A DNA stretch of 64,000 bases from Diphasiastrum complanatum (GCA_029204225.1 CM055106.1:13957392-14021391); one strand, 5' to 3'. Numbered from the stretch's first letter, positions 11,489-23,791 are shown. A program made the numbers and translations. The notes: a model not told the origin generated them from the sequence alone.

Positions 11489-11911
11489 GTGGATTCATCC
11501 TTGATGGCTTCTACATCAACATCAAAGAGCTACTCCAATGACACATGGTGGATTGGTAGTGGGGCTAGTTCCCACATGACATTCCAAAAGGATTTTTCCT
11601 CAACTCTTGTACCTTTTGTAGGTTGTAAAAAGTCTATTCTAACAGCAAGTGATCAAGAATGTAGAATAAATGGAGTGGGAACTATTCCCTTAAGTCTTGG
11701 ATCCTCTAAAAGAGTAGATCTTGATAATGTACTCTATGTTCCTACACTCACTAAGAATTTGTTAAGTGTAGGACAATTGATGGATGATGGCTTAGAAGTC
11801 CATTTTAAGCAAGGTGTTTGCTCCATAATGATGAATAATACTTGCATTGTAAAGCGATTCAAGCAAGGAAGGATTTTTAAGCTTGATGCTCATGTTTTTC
11901 TTGAAGTGTGA
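11489..11911 (+). pseudogene. Copia protease with lost catalytic Asp
   Basis: A 140-codon frame. The active site reads WWIGSGASSHMT where the family has Asp-Ser-Gly-Ala-Ser, so the catalytic aspartate is Gly (one base change). The C-terminal VLYVPTLTKNLLSVGQL block is intact. A TGA ends it just before the GAG-pre-integrase frame. The enzyme would normally cut the gag-pol polyprotein. This copy cannot. Confidence 0.8.
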
Positions 11912-12459
11912 ACATGGTGAAGGAGGAGCTCAATCAAGTGGAGCTTTGGCATAAGAGGTTGGGCCACCCCAACTTCAAATATATGGAGATGCTATGCACC
12001 AAGGATCTTGCTCTCGGCCTTCCAAAGACGCTCTCAAAGTGTGGAAAAAGCTGTGAAGCTTGTAGCCTCTCAAAGGCACACAAGCTACCTTTTGATATCT
12101 CTTCCAGTAGATATACAAAAGCATTAGATCTTATTCATAGTGATGTGCTCTCTTTTTCTCAAGAATCTAATGGAGGTGCATCTATGTATGTATCTTTTAT
12201 TGATGATTACTCTAGATACACTTGGATTGAACTTTTGGATTCCAAAAGTAAAGTGTTTGAAGCTTTTGTTAAGTTCAAAACTCTAGTTGAAAGTCAACTT
12301 GATGCTAGAATTAAAGTATTAAGGAGTGATAATGGTGGAGAGTATATCTCCACCAAGATGATAGAGTTTTGTAAATCCAATGGCACTAAGAGAGAACTTA
12401 CATGTACTTATAGTCCTCAACAAAATGGTATAGCCGAGAGGATGAATAGAACACTATAA
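11908..12459 (+). pseudogene. Copia GAG-pre-integrase and integrase core
   Basis: Begins with LWHKRLGHPNFKYMEML and CEACSLSKAHKLPF (His-His-Cys-Cys zinc module), then the DDE core: first Asp at LIHSDV, second at RSDNGGEY, and Glu in QQNGIAERMNRTL. All three catalytic residues are present. A TAA follows directly after NRTL, and the same frame continues afterwards in the next fragment. Confidence 0.85.
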
Positions 12460-13150
12460 GAGTGTGCTAAGGCTTTAAGGATAGATGCATCTCTACCTAA
12501 GTCCTTTTGGGGAGAGGCTATTATTTGTGCAACTTATTTGTGTAATAGATTGCCATGTAAGCCCATTGGAGGCATAACATCTTATGAGGCTCTATTTTGT
12601 AAGAAGCCGAATCTTAAAGATCTAAGAATTTTAGGATCTACTTGCTATGTTTTTCAATCATTAGATACAAGAAAAAAGGATGATCCTACTTCTATTAAAG
12701 GGATCTTTGTTGGTTATGCTGAAAATAGCAAGGGATATAGAGTCTATAATCCAATCACTAAGAAGATTTTAGTAAGTAGAGATGTTACTTTTGATGACAG
12801 TAACTACTACAAGTTGAATGAGAAAGCTTATAATCCATCTTATGTCAAGGATCTTGTAAGGTTTGAGGAGGAGCCTACATGTGATCAAGATCTTGAAGAT
12901 CCATCTCAAGATCTGAGGACTCCAAGGAGATCTACAAGAAAGAAGGCTGAGCCCTCAAGGCTCACCTATGTTGACAAAGGTGAACAAAGGGAAGATCTAC
13001 ATTCACTTACCTCTTACAATTTTCTAACTTCTATGTTTGATGAGCCAAGTTGCTTTGAAGAAGCTATGGAGTCACAAGAATGGAGGGATGCCATGCAAAA
13101 AGAGTATGATGCTCTTATGGAGAATCATACATGGAAGCTTGTGGATCTTG
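12460..13150 (+). pseudogene. Copia integrase C-terminus to RT start, then deletion
   Basis: After the TAA at 12457 the same frame continues (ECAKALRID, FWGEAI...ATYL.NR). It then shows the GKKPNLKDLRILG-like and GYRVYNP blocks of the copia integrase C-terminus. It reaches the first residues of reverse transcriptase (MQKEYDALMENHTWKLVDL) and runs directly into LTR sequence. The rest of RT and all of RNase H are missing. The junction shares about eight bases (ATCTTGGT) with the LTR, as expected for a microhomology deletion. Confidence 0.8.
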
Positions 13151-13390
13151 GTCTGTGTAGCTATCATTGTGTTTTGACTCTCTTAAGCACTTTCTTTGTG
13201 GATGAATGCTTTGTAAATGATAAGTAAACTATTTCTTTGTTACCAGGCCGTACAATAGCTGTACTTCACACGTGTGAAGCCGTGGATCATCTTTTTTTAT
13301 TGTTCTTGCTTGGAATCACAAAGATTGTCAAGAGAAGCTAGATTTGGAAGCAAGTCTTGATATAGATCAAGATCCCAAGCTATCAATCAC
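13151..13390 (+). repeat. 3' LTR of copia element, truncated at both ends
   Basis: Nearly identical to about 9722-9965. It starts abruptly inside the LTR, fused to pol, and stops at CAATCAC, where a microsatellite takes over. Only about 240 bases remain. Confidence 0.85.
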
Positions 13391-13705
<315 letters not shown>

Positions 13706-13760
13706 ATTCCAATAAACGTAAATGTTTGTTTTGCAGTTGGTGAATATTTATTGTTTGTTT

Positions 13761-13980
13761 GACAAAGGCTTTGCTACACCTTCCACCTAGGAGAATGTAC
13801 CTTTAAATTTGGAGAGGCTCTTATTGTTGCAAGCATTTAGATGTAGGCATCTGCAACTGTACATGATCACTTTGGTGAATGCCAAAGTTTAAAATCTGTG
13901 TACAACTTAATCATTTGGAGCCTATCCCAATTTAAAGGTTCTGCATTCTCCTAGGTGGAAGTTGTAGCATAGCCCGTGTC
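13761..13980. mobile_element. Foldback/MITE-like inverted repeat
   Basis: Arms 13761-13820 and 13917-13980 are inverted copies (nearly 90% by eye). Both contain CTTCCACCTAGGAGAATG, then CCTTTAAAT, then AGGCTC towards the centre. The loop holds two smaller hairpins (CTTTGG/CCAAAG and GTTGCA/TGCAAC). It looks like a short non-autonomous DNA transposon or a long RNA hairpin. No clear target duplication was seen. Confidence 0.7.
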
Positions 13981-15080
13981 ACACACAACAAACATACACA
14001 GTTTGGGAGCGGTCTGCAAGGAAGGTTTGTCGGGATCTATATTTGCACCTTATTTGACGACAAACTCCGTAAATTGAATCTAGTCAGCAAGCATGTCAGT
14101 TTCTTATGCCAGTAATGTTGGTGAGTTGTTTGTTATTTTGACCAAATACATTGCATAGTTTAGGGTTTATGAATGTAAAGTGATGTAATGTTTAGGTCTT
14201 GTATGAATCGTTTTTGACAATGTTCAATGTTGTTGTTATGATTGTATCATTTTTTATCCCATGAAGTTGGTGGAAGATGAAACAAAGCCCATGCCATAGA
14301 ACGAACAAATGTAGTTTGGATGAGCTCATTATTCATTGCGAAGCAAATAAGTTTTTGTGAACAAGATATTTCACTTTGTATATCAAATCAATGGTTTGTC
14401 ATGTTTTATAAATATACATTTTTATGGTTATATTCCACAAATTCCATTGTTACAAAACATGATATTCAAATATATAACATATATTTCAAATAAACATAAT
14501 TTAAATTACATTTGAATCATGTTTTGTGTATATTGTGTCCTTTGTTCTTTGTAGATTAAATTTTGTATATCAGCTAGTACCGTTTTTTTTTTTTTGCAAA
14601 TGGTCCAAATTGTTATAAGGTATCAAACATTTGTATGCGATGTTTTATAGCTGTTTTGCTTTTGAGATGTTGTCAAAAGTTGCAATGTCGTATGGGTCAT
14701 TGTACTTACATCAGCTCGATGTACATTTTCTTCCACGAAGTAGACGCTTAGTAATAGATGTGGAAGAGTTTATGTGTACTATTAGACAACATATGAGTAG
14801 TGTCTCATTTGTGAGACTTAACAATTCAAGACAAATGTTGGATAGTATGATGGAGCAAATTCACCTTATGCATGAATTTTCGATGAAATTTTGTGACATT
14901 CAGACTCTACGTCCTATTGAAATGCATACCCTTTTGGATTTACAAGTTTTCATAGATTGACTTTCATGCAATGTTTGCAGATTTTTTTTAGGGTACAATT
15001 GAATTTCATAATGTATACAAGAGTACATTTGGATTTTTTTTGTGTATGATGTATTTTAAAATTTTGCAGAATCTATTCTT
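13981..15080. other. AT-rich, no supported gene
   Basis: A 109-codon plus-strand frame at 14631-14960 starts with ATG and is not repetitive, but I recognise no domain. It could be chance or an exon of an unknown gene. The rest is AT-rich without motifs. Confidence 0.25.
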
Positions 15081-15102
15081 TATCCAATATTTTGACATCG
15101 AT

Positions 15103-15179
15103 AGTACACACACATACACAAACACATCTGCATGCACACAAACATAAACATACATTTGCAAACGCATGCACACATACAT

Positions 15180-15229
<50 letters not shown>

Positions 15230-15400
15230 ATATACACATACAAACATGCACACACATGCACACCTAAAAGCACATACCCGCACACATCTGCATGCGAACA
15301 AACATAAACATACATTTGCAAACACATGCACAGATACATACGCACACACATACACATGCACACACACACATGCACACCTAAAAGCACACACCTGCACAAG
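15103..15400. repeat. CA-rich repeat with a 160-bp duplication
   Basis: The segment beginning ACACATCTGCATGC at 15122 recurs at 15282 with the same internal order. It is embedded in (CA)n and a short (CG)n. Confidence 0.85.
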
Positions 15401-15567
15401 GTGTCGAAGCTTCATGTCGATGCATGTCGAAACCATCCAAAACACCTCCCCCAAAATGACTGGCCAACAAAATTTTGGCCGCATCTAATTATGTTCGCCT
15501 TCAATCATCAATCTCCCCCTCTAAGCATCATCCACATGTCTCGACCACAAGCCGCCACCCATACCCA

Positions 15568-15678
<111 letters not shown>

Positions 15679-15679
15679 G

Positions 15680-16545
15680 TGGCGAGTGTTTTTTCATAGT
15701 GGACGAGTGTTTTAGAGAAGGTGAGTGTTTGGAAAAAAAATGAAAAAAGCTCATGCTAAGTGTGTGAGTAACAAAAATCAAATAAAATGCAAATTTTTGA
15801 TGGATTCTACTGAGGGGAAAGTTGTGGAGGGGTTTAGACTAGCTCAAACACAAAATGCATGCATCAAACAACAACAAAAACAGTTGAAAATAAAGAGAAC
15901 ATGATCAGATTAAGATTTTTTCAAAAACTAAAAAATAGTTTGAAAAAATCTAGAAAATCAACCAAAATCTATGTTTATGATGTGAGAAAAGGGCGTTGAT
16001 TGATGATCCGAGGGCACAATCGAGTAGCATCTTAGATGGATGTATGTTGGAGAGTGATTGGAGGTGGTTGCTGATTGATATGAAAATTTGCAAAAGTTTG
16101 GCTAGGGATCGCGAGTTTGGGTGAAGAATGGGCGAGTGTTCGTGGGTTTGTATAGGCAGCCCACTGGTGACGAGTGTTTCTTTTGGAAATAGCTCGCCTT
16201 AAGTAACAAACACTTGTCTACATGGAAAAACATTCGCCTATGGGCTAAAATGCTTGCCTAAGACAATAAATGCTCATCTATGGGCTTATGTGGAGGTTGT
16301 TCTTGTTGCTTACACTTGATCAATTTTTCACAAGTGCCTTAGAAAAATGATCATCTCCTTAGAAAAATGAAACACTATATAGATCTATAAGATCTTATGA
16401 GTTGTCTTAAGGATCATAGGGGTAGTATTTATTATGGTCTATACACAGTGGCCACATACGCATTACTCCTAATTTGGTGAATTAGAAGTATTTGATGACA
16501 TCAAAAACTCATAGATGGGTTTATAGTCCAGTGCATAATATATTC
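15680..16545. other. Non-coding; possible 3' region of a minus-strand gypsy relic
   Basis: Contains repeats of a GCGAGTGTTT motif (about 15681, 15701, 16131, 16169) and no coding frame. It lies downstream, in minus orientation, of the integrase end at 16546, so it may include the 3' LTR. Confidence 0.3.
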
Positions 16546-16985
16546 ATAAACGGCCTCCATTGACCAAGGTTCCATACGGAGACCCGTCTCGATATTCTAA
16601 CTTGACTGCTCCATTAAGTCATGCCTCGACTACTCGGTAGGGACATTCTCCACTAAATTTTAATTTGCCTTTATGAGCCTTGACATTATATAATAAGCAG
16701 AGTTGGCCAAGTATTTTTCACGCAAGTGGAGATCATGCCATGCCTTCCTCCTATTTTTCTCAGCTAACATAGCCTGTATGGACAAGAATCTCGTCTCGTA
16801 AAATTTCATGAGATTGTCAAGTGGGAAAGAGGCGGGTGGCTAGGCGGTGGGGATGGGATCCCATGCACGGTAATGCTGGCACACATCACATGACTTGGTG
16901 AATTGATAGACATTCTTGTGAATTGGCCTTGGAGCACTTTTTTTGCAATCAGATTAGCTGCAAAATGTCCTCTTGTTGGTTAATC
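16546..16985 (-). pseudogene. Gypsy integrase relic: zinc finger joined to C-terminus
   Basis: Minus-strand reading from about 16965 gives GHFAANLIAKKVLQ, then, after a frameshift, KSCDVCQHYRAWDP: the His-His-Cys-Cys zinc module of gypsy integrase. It then passes directly to the C-terminal region, MKFYETRFLSIQAMLAE and, in a third frame, LLYNVKAHKGKLKFSGE followed by a CPYRVVEA block. The whole catalytic D,D-35-E core between them is missing. At least two frameshifts and one stop are present. Opposite in strand to the gypsy relic that begins just to the right. Confidence 0.7.
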
Positions 16986-17140
16986 TGAGGAATCCTCAAG
17001 ATGCTGGGCTAAAGCTATTCCAAGAGCACCTCTCACCTTAGACTGAAGAGGTCTTTGAGGAAGAAGAGAAGGACGAGAATGAGAACCAAGCTAGAATGAC
17101 AGTTCAAAGTCTTGTGAGCCTCATGGATCGAGGGAATCAG

Positions 17141-17160
17141 TAAACATTTGGCGCCGATAC
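17141..17160 (+). promoter_or_regulatory. Possible LTR end and primer site (TTTGGCGCCGATACCA)
   Basis: TAAACA followed by TTTGGCGCCG resembles the LTR end and TGGCGCC-type primer site of plant gypsy elements. It precedes gag by 1.5 kb on the same strand. No matching LTR pair was seen, so this is tentative. Confidence 0.4.
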
Positions 17161-17404
17161 CACTTGAAACCATACACATAATCATTGCAAATGCCTTCCC
17201 TATATGTTGAAATCACCGACACTTAGATTCCTGCAACCACTTTCCAAACCATTCACGAATATGCTGAGTTTCAAACATTTTTGAATTCGATCTCGATGCT
17301 CACTCCATCCATCCACAATGCCCCATCCCTTCTTTTCATCCCTCTCATGCATCGCCATACCCTTATCTACCACACACACTGTTTCTTGACATATCACGTT
17401 TCGA

Positions 17405-18430
17405 TCTCGACCGAGTCAAGAAAACCCGACCGAAACGATCTCGATCGGGTCCAGAGTCTCAACCGAACACTGATCTCGATCGAGTCCTAAACTTACATTC
17501 TCGACCAAACCAAGCTCGACCGAGTCACGAAATCTCGTCTAGACCGATCGGGTCCAGAATCTCGATCGAACCGATCGAACCGGTCATGACATCTTGACCA
17601 GGTCCAAAGTCTCGACTGGACTGATCTTGACAGAGTCTTGAATCTCGACTGGACAAATCTCGACCGAGATCTCAATGAGGTCCATAATCTCAACCGAAAC
17701 TTTCGATCTCAATCGAGTCAGGACATCTCGACCGAGTCATGAACTTACGTTCTCTCGACCGAACCATCACGAAATCTCGACTGGATTCCAAAATCTTGAC
17801 TGGATCGACCGGATTCCAGAATCTCGACCAGACCAACCGAGTCTTGAATTTACGTTCTCGAATGAACCGATCTCGATCGACGAGTCACAAAATCTCGACC
17901 GGACCGACGAGTCACCAAGTCACGAAATCTCAACCAAATGACTGGGTCCAGAATCTCGACCAAACTGATCTCGACTGAATCCTGAACTTACGTTCTCGAC
18001 CGAGTCCAAAATCTTGATCGAACCAACTAAGTTTTGAGTTTATAATCTCAATTGAGTCCTGAATCTCAACCAGACCGAACCTCAACAAATCCAGCATCTC
18101 GACCGGACCAGATCTCAACCGAGTCCTAACTTGAAATTTTGATCGTGTCTTGCTCTCAAATCTTGACCAAGTCCTGACTTAACATCTCGACCGAGTCCTG
18201 GCAGTGAATCTCAACCGAGCCGACACTTGGCTACATCTCAACCGGACCGACCCTTACTATCCAATCTCGACCGAGTCCTTGCATTGACATCTCGACCTAG
18301 TCCAGACCTTAAAATCTCGACCAAGTTCTGACATCAAGTCTCGACCGAGTCATGACATCCAATCTCAACCGAACCTTTAAGACGACATTTCGACCGAGCC
18401 GAGCACTTTTCTTGAAAGTCAACAGAGTCC
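17405..18430. repeat. Long degenerate array of an ATCTCGACCGAGTC motif
   Basis: About forty units with variable spacing (roughly 19-35 bases), sharing ATCTCGACCGAGTCCTGA with many CG-to-CA or TG changes. It sits between the candidate primer site and gag, in leader position. The motif is the reverse complement of the minisatellite unit at 3957-4250. Confidence 0.85.
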
Positions 18431-18635
18431 TTGACTGGAATTCTAGCTAAGCCATTCGACACATATATCAACCAAGTTTTTTTTGCACTACCCATCACTT
18501 GAATACTGTGCAATTTGGTTGCATACCAGACACCAACATCTCAGCACTGTCCATTTCCCACATATTTACATCCCAAGTCTATTGATTTTTTTTTTTTTTA
18601 ACAGAACACACAAAAAACAGTCTAGGCCACACTAG

Positions 18636-19460
18636 ATGGATTGTCATTACGATCCCAATTCCACAAGAGACTATCCACCCAAGATGGTGTCACCTTCCAT
18701 TGAGCAAGCCAGACAGAATCGGTTCTCTCGCATGAAATCACAAGTACACGAGCCATCCACAAACCCATTTGAGAGATGGGAACCCACTCGAGTAGAAACT
18801 ACATACGACCGAGCACATTTTCATGCTGCTGAGTCATCACATGCAAGAGCGGACTTTTGCCAACCATGGACCTCGTACTGAGAAATGTACACCAAAGCTA
18901 GATCTTCCAAAGTACAATGGTAACTTGGACCCTTAGAGATTTCTACAAGTCTTTGAGAATGCTTGCGACGTTTATGGTGAAACATCCAACGAAGAGATGG
19001 TCCAACTTTTATCGATGACCATGATCGATCGAGCACGTGAATGGTTTTTCAACCTTGATCGTGAAGATAAACTTGATTGGTCTATCTTGAAAGAATACTT
19101 CATCAAACGGTTCAAACTGTTTCGTTTGATTGAAAGTCTCTTGTCAAACTAAGTAGTAACAAGATGACAAAGGACGAAAAAGTATGAGACTACATTTAAT
19201 GTTTCAAACGTCTCAAGAGTCAAGTATAGGAGCAGCCTACCGAGAACATGCTCATCATCTGGTTCTTAGTAAAACTTCCCAGATGGATTAGACGTGAGAT
19301 AAGATTTAATGATGAATACACATCCTTAAAGACAGCCATGTCTGATGCCATTTGAGAAAAAGACCCCCCTCTGGTCAGGTCCATCATAGACGAGAAAACA
19401 CCTGGTGCCCTCATTGCTAAGGTGCATACACTGGTAACAAATGCCCATCCTATCAACTAG
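18636..19460 (+). pseudogene. Ty3/gypsy gag, multiply broken
   Basis: The first 81 codons (18636-18881) are a polar leader. In another frame, 18891-19150 gives the retrotrans_gag core: LDLPKYNGNLDP, a TAG, then FLQVFENACDVYGE, MTMIDRAREWFFNL and WSILKEYFIKRFK. This is the standard order (F.G...P..wl..fe, l.g.A..Wf..l, W..l...F..rF). A third frame continues to 19460 with IIWFLVKLPRWIRREIR. Stops and frameshifts separate the pieces. It heads the plus-strand gypsy relic. Confidence 0.7.
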
Positions 19461-19864
19461 TTTTTGACAATTCCGTGATCAATTGTGATAGGTCTCAATT
19501 TGTTTCTAGACCTCCACATAATCAATATCATCAACAAAACAATCCATCGGTACAAATTCAAGAGCTATCTAGGCAAAACCCACCACAACACCTACCTGAA
19601 CTAGCGCTCTTAGGTCCGCCTCCACGGGGACCACCTGAGAGAGGTAATCAACAAAATTGACCTACTAAAGCACCAGTTCAAACACATTTTGTTGATAATT
19701 CCTTTGATCATTGATACCATACCGACAACACATCCAACTCTGGAAGTTACGCACATTATCACGAAGATCCCTCATGTTCTTGTCAAGGAGATGAGTATCC
19801 AAACACTCCAGAAAATCCAGAACTGCTAGCCATCCAAGATGGCTACACAATTGCCCAAGGGCCT

Positions 19865-20272
19865 ATGAGAAACAAATGTTTCATCTGTGGCAAAATAGGT
19901 CATTTCATGGTTGATTGTAAAGTCAAAAACCAATACCATGCAGAATGCCTAGGATGTGTATGGAAATACAGTTTTAAGGATTGCCCTAAGAAACCACATA
20001 AGATCCTACCCACAATACACGTATGTCACGAACCAGTTAGGGTCATGACAAGAGCACAACACAAAGCTCACCAACAACACAACCAAATCGATACACATGT
20101 TGAACATAGGAGAATATCTGAAACTTCCACAATACCTAGAGATTACCCAGATCCACTAGCGGAACAAAGGCGATACCATGAAATTCGAGATGAGTTATTG
20201 CGAGAAGAAGCAAAACCGATAATACGTTATCTGCTCCAATCCCCACACAAGAGCAACCCCTCTAGGGACTAG
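19865..20272 (+). pseudogene. Gypsy gag nucleocapsid with two zinc knuckles
   Basis: Residues 4-17 are CFICGKIGHFMVDC, a perfect CX2CX4HX4C knuckle. A second cysteine set follows at CLGCVWKYSFKDC. A polar linker (RAQHKAHQQHNQ, then an Arg/Glu-rich stretch) leads towards the protease frame at 20308. Same strand and order as gag and protease. Confidence 0.75.
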
Positions 20273-20307
20273 AAGTTTTCTCTAAACTCCTACAGGCTCA
20301 GATCACC

Positions 20308-21400
20308 ATGCCGTTCCGTAGTGCCATCAAATCCTCCACATGCCTTAAAGGCTATATCCATAGAAGTTTTCAGCTGTCCGATGTACAAGATGAGCAACAA
20401 AAACCTGAACAGATTCCAGAAATACCTCAGATTCCTATGAATCTGATGAATATCGGTGTTTCTAAGGGGAATATCATCACCCTACCTATGATCTACAAAG
20501 ACTATCCCACGGTATCCACTATCTTAGATAGTGGATCAGGTGTCGACATAATGGCTTTGTCACTTGCAAAGTCATTTCACCTAGTTAGATCTACCACGGT
20601 ACAAGTTATGCATGGCTAATCAAAGAGTCACTTACCCTGCCGGGCATTTATTGAATATTTATGTATGTATAGCAGGCGTCAAATTCACTATTGACTGTGT
20701 TATCCTAGACCTACCAGAAGATGTACATACATAAAAACTCCTTCTTGGTACATCCTTGTTAAAAATGGCAGGTGTCATTCAAGATTGGAAGCGCAGTAAA
20801 ATAATTTCTGGCAATAATGAAAAGCGAGTCACCGTTGACTCCACGAGCCACGTTAAGCCAACCAAGGTTTATGATAATTGGTCATCCACAACCTATGATG
20901 CATTGGATAGTGTTCCTATCATGCCAAAAGGATACTATACATTCTCAATCGATATCATCAATTGGGGTCACGCATTAGCCACAATGAACTGTGCTGACTC
21001 TAACAGATGCCTCATAGAAACCATTGAAGAAGACACCCATATCCTACCATCTTCTACTGACATTAAGACACCCATCATTCTCCTCATGATGATAGATGCT
21101 ATTCCCATAGCTTGGTGCCCCGAAGAAACTGTTATTTCTACAGCCCATATTTCGGAAGATGGAATTCTTTCAATGAATGATGAGGAAATGAGTGACGAAC
21201 AAGTCCTCAACTATCTCGATAATAAACGATTTGCGCTTAAAACGATCCCAAATGAGATTAAGGCCCAAGGCCCTATGGCTCATATACAACTTACCTCCAA
21301 GGTAGTCAACACAGTGGCCTATAGGCCCAAACCAAAGGTCTACCAATGGGAAGAGCTTCCAGACAAAGTTTGTGATGCCATAGACTCTTCGAAAAGTTAA
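20308..21400 (+). pseudogene. Gypsy retropepsin and protease-RT linker
   Basis: Frame 20308-20619 has the active site ILDSGSGVDIMALSLAKSF (Asp-Ser-Gly-Ser). The fold is interrupted by a stop at 20619 and resumes at 20756 with LLKMAGVIQDWKRSKI, typical of the retropepsin C-terminus. The remainder to 21400 is an acidic linker without known domains, as is usual between protease and RT in plant gypsy pol. Confidence 0.7.
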
Positions 21401-22004
21401 TCCGTGAGGCAACCACACTGCCTACACAAAATACCAGAAAACCTTGGTTAAACAAACATACAATAATAGACACGAAACTAATCGAGCGACAAAAACAAAT
21501 GCGAGCTAAACTTAAACAACCCATCCAACCTTTATCAGAAACTCAAAAGGCCCTACCAAGCGAAAGCCCGTCTAGCTCCGGTAGCAAGGCACCATCAATA
21601 ATTCCCAAAGTTTATGAGAACTTTGTGGATCCGCCTTTTGACACACCAAAAAATTGTAAGGATTGCACACTCGACGATGTTGTTATTGTACTGCCACAAC
21701 CAAAGTGAGAGCCTTCCCCATCTTTTGAAGGACCTGCTACGACAGTCCAACTCAATCTTTAGAGTCCTGATGAAGACATGGATTGTTTCGTTTATATCGG
21801 AGCCCAGACCAACTCTTTGGTTTGGAGACTTTATTAAGGAAATACAGAGATGTATTTGCTTGGAATTATACCGAAATGAAGCAGGTTCCACTTAAAGTAG
21901 CGGTCCATACCATTCTACTCGAGAAAAACGCTAAGCCTATTTGAGCTAAGCCATATCGTTGTAACCCTTTCTATCAAGAAAGAATCGACGAGGATATTAA
22001 GAAG
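21401..22004 (+). pseudogene. Linker to RT, frameshifted
   Basis: Short plus-strand frames (21499-21708, 21614-21895) in pol position. The last bases before 22005 encode the region preceding RT (CNPFYQERIDEDIKKLLDA). No other motif was seen. Confidence 0.4.
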
Positions 22005-22541
22005 TTGCTTGATGCTAGTTTCATTTATGAAGTCCAACATGCGGACTGGGTATCACCCATTGTGGTGGTGTCCAAGAAAAATGGCAAGCTTCGTATCTGC
22101 GTTGATCTCAAATATCTTAACGCGGTTACTAAAAAAGACCATTTCTTATTGCCTCTAATGACACAAATTCTAGAAGAAATGGCAAGAGCTGAAGCTTTCA
22201 ACTTCTTAGATGGATTTAGTGGCTATTTTCTAGTCCAAATAGCCCCTGAGGATCGACATAAAATGGCTTTCGCCACAGAATATGGCGTTTATGCTCATGA
22301 CGTAATGCCTTTTGGCTTATGCAATCCCCTTCCACATTCCAATGCGTCATGCAAATGGCATTTTCAGATGTGCTACATCAGATTGTCGAGATTTATCTTG
22401 ATGATTTGGGTGTACACTCTTCGGTTGATAAACACCTCGAAGCACTCAAAAATATTTTCATTCGCTATCGAAGGTTTGGAATATCGCTTAACCCTGAGAA
22501 ATGCCAAATTTTGGTAACCCATGGGGTTGTACTCAGACATA
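22005..22541 (+). pseudogene. Gypsy reverse transcriptase, N-terminal half
   Basis: RT motifs in order: SPIVVVSKKNGKLRICVDLKY, then LNFLDGFSGY-like motif A (FNFLDGFSGYFLVQIAPED), KMAFATEYG, and motif B MPFGLCN. After a frameshift near 22330 comes IYLDDLGVHS, the catalytic box where most elements have Y.DD; here it is Leu-Asp-Asp. It then reads to the insertion point at 22541. The reading frame resumes exactly at 23792 once the insertion and one target copy are discounted. Confidence 0.8.
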
Positions 22542-23786
22542 TGTTGTAAAGCTACCTTTACAAGCTTTACTTCCGGTGCCATTGGCGCCAGCTATGTCCC
22601 CGGCGCCAGCAGCGCCGCTGCTGCTCCCGGCGCCAACGGCGCCGGCGCCGCTCCCGGCGCCACTGTGACCAGAATCCAGCCGGCGCCAAGTTCCTATGGC
22701 TGAAAATCTTTGATCGGTTCTAGCGGAGTCCAGAGAGCTCAGATCGATGTGCAATCACCTCACACGATCTAGGCATGATTAAAGGAAGCCTGGGGATCAA
22801 TAAAATCTAGAGAGAGAAAATGACTTTCTAGAAAGAGAAAATCCTAGAGAGAGAAAAACGTGCTTTACCAGCTTAGGTAGAGTGCTTGTTATGAGGGGAG
22901 GTGCCGAATCACACCAATACTATAGGGGAGTGCGGGTTGCGACTCAGGGCGAGCTCCAACCAAGTCTCAGCCTCCCTTGCTGGAATGTTGTCATGGCTCT
23001 CGCCTTGGCATGCTAGCGCCCCGGAGACTAGGGTCGGTCACACACTTGAAATGTAACCTTCTCAGATTTATCAATAAAGTGGGATTTTCCTCAAACTGAC
23101 TCTGATTACCTTCTGGGTTTCAGTGTTCGGTAAAAGCGCCAGTTGTAAGGCCGCTATCAAAATTTTTAACTTGGCACATAGCTGAGGGTCGTATCCCGGG
23201 ACGCCAGCGGTATGCCGTCGGGACCATTCGGTCCGTGGCGCCAGCGGTATGCTGTCAGGACCATTTGGTCCAAGAACTGGTTGTTTCCATATCTGTCGCG
23301 GCTTGTGGTTCTGAGTGTTCCTTGCATGAACGTGAATGGGTTAAGCTCTTGGGGAACGGGCTCTAACCTGTCGGCTGAGTTGGATGGCTTGCTTGGGTGG
23401 ATGTTACCTGTTTATGGCTGTCCAGTCTGGCGTGGCGCCAGGTTGGCTTCCAGCGCTCGTGACGAAGCTTTCAGTTGGTTAAGTCTGATGTAAGTCAGAC
23501 CGCTTACTTGGAATGGATGTTACTCGTTTGTAACGAAGCTTCGAGTTGGTTAAGTTTGATGTATGTCGGGCGGCTTGCTTGGAGGGAAGTCACCCACGTC
23601 GGGACCCCCGATCTGGCATGGCGCCAGGTTGGATCTCAATGTTGGTTTTCGGAACTTCAAGTTGGTTAAGTCTGATCGTTGTTGGCGAGTTGGCTGCTTG
23701 TATGTCGAGTGGGTTTGGATGGCAAGAGTTGAAGGCTGGGAAGCTAAGTCGTGGTTCCCGGCTCCCTTTGGGATGCCTGCGCTACA
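22542..23786 (+). mobile_element. 1245-bp insertion in gypsy RT (solo-LTR or TRIM-like)
   Basis: Starts TGTTGTAAAG and ends GCGCTACA, i.e. TG...CA, flanked on both sides by the 5-bp duplication ACATA (22537-22541 and 23787-23791). A polyadenylation-type AATAAA lies at about 23073. Inside are clustered GGCGCC palindromes (22580-22690), a tandem pair of ATGCCGTCGGGACCATT-like units near 23210, and three diverged units with GTTGGTTAAGTYTGAT between 23470 and 23680. No coding domain was seen. These features fit an LTR-type element without internal genes. Confidence 0.7.
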
Positions 23787-23791
23787 ACATA

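Noticed and set aside
14631-14960. 109-codon ORF as a host gene
   Set aside because: It is non-repetitive but has no recognisable domain, splice context or neighbour; kept only as a remark.
17405-18430. Regularly recurring motif suggesting a CRISPR-like array
   Set aside because: Units are degenerate, spacing varies, spacers are not unique, and the context is a plant gypsy leader.
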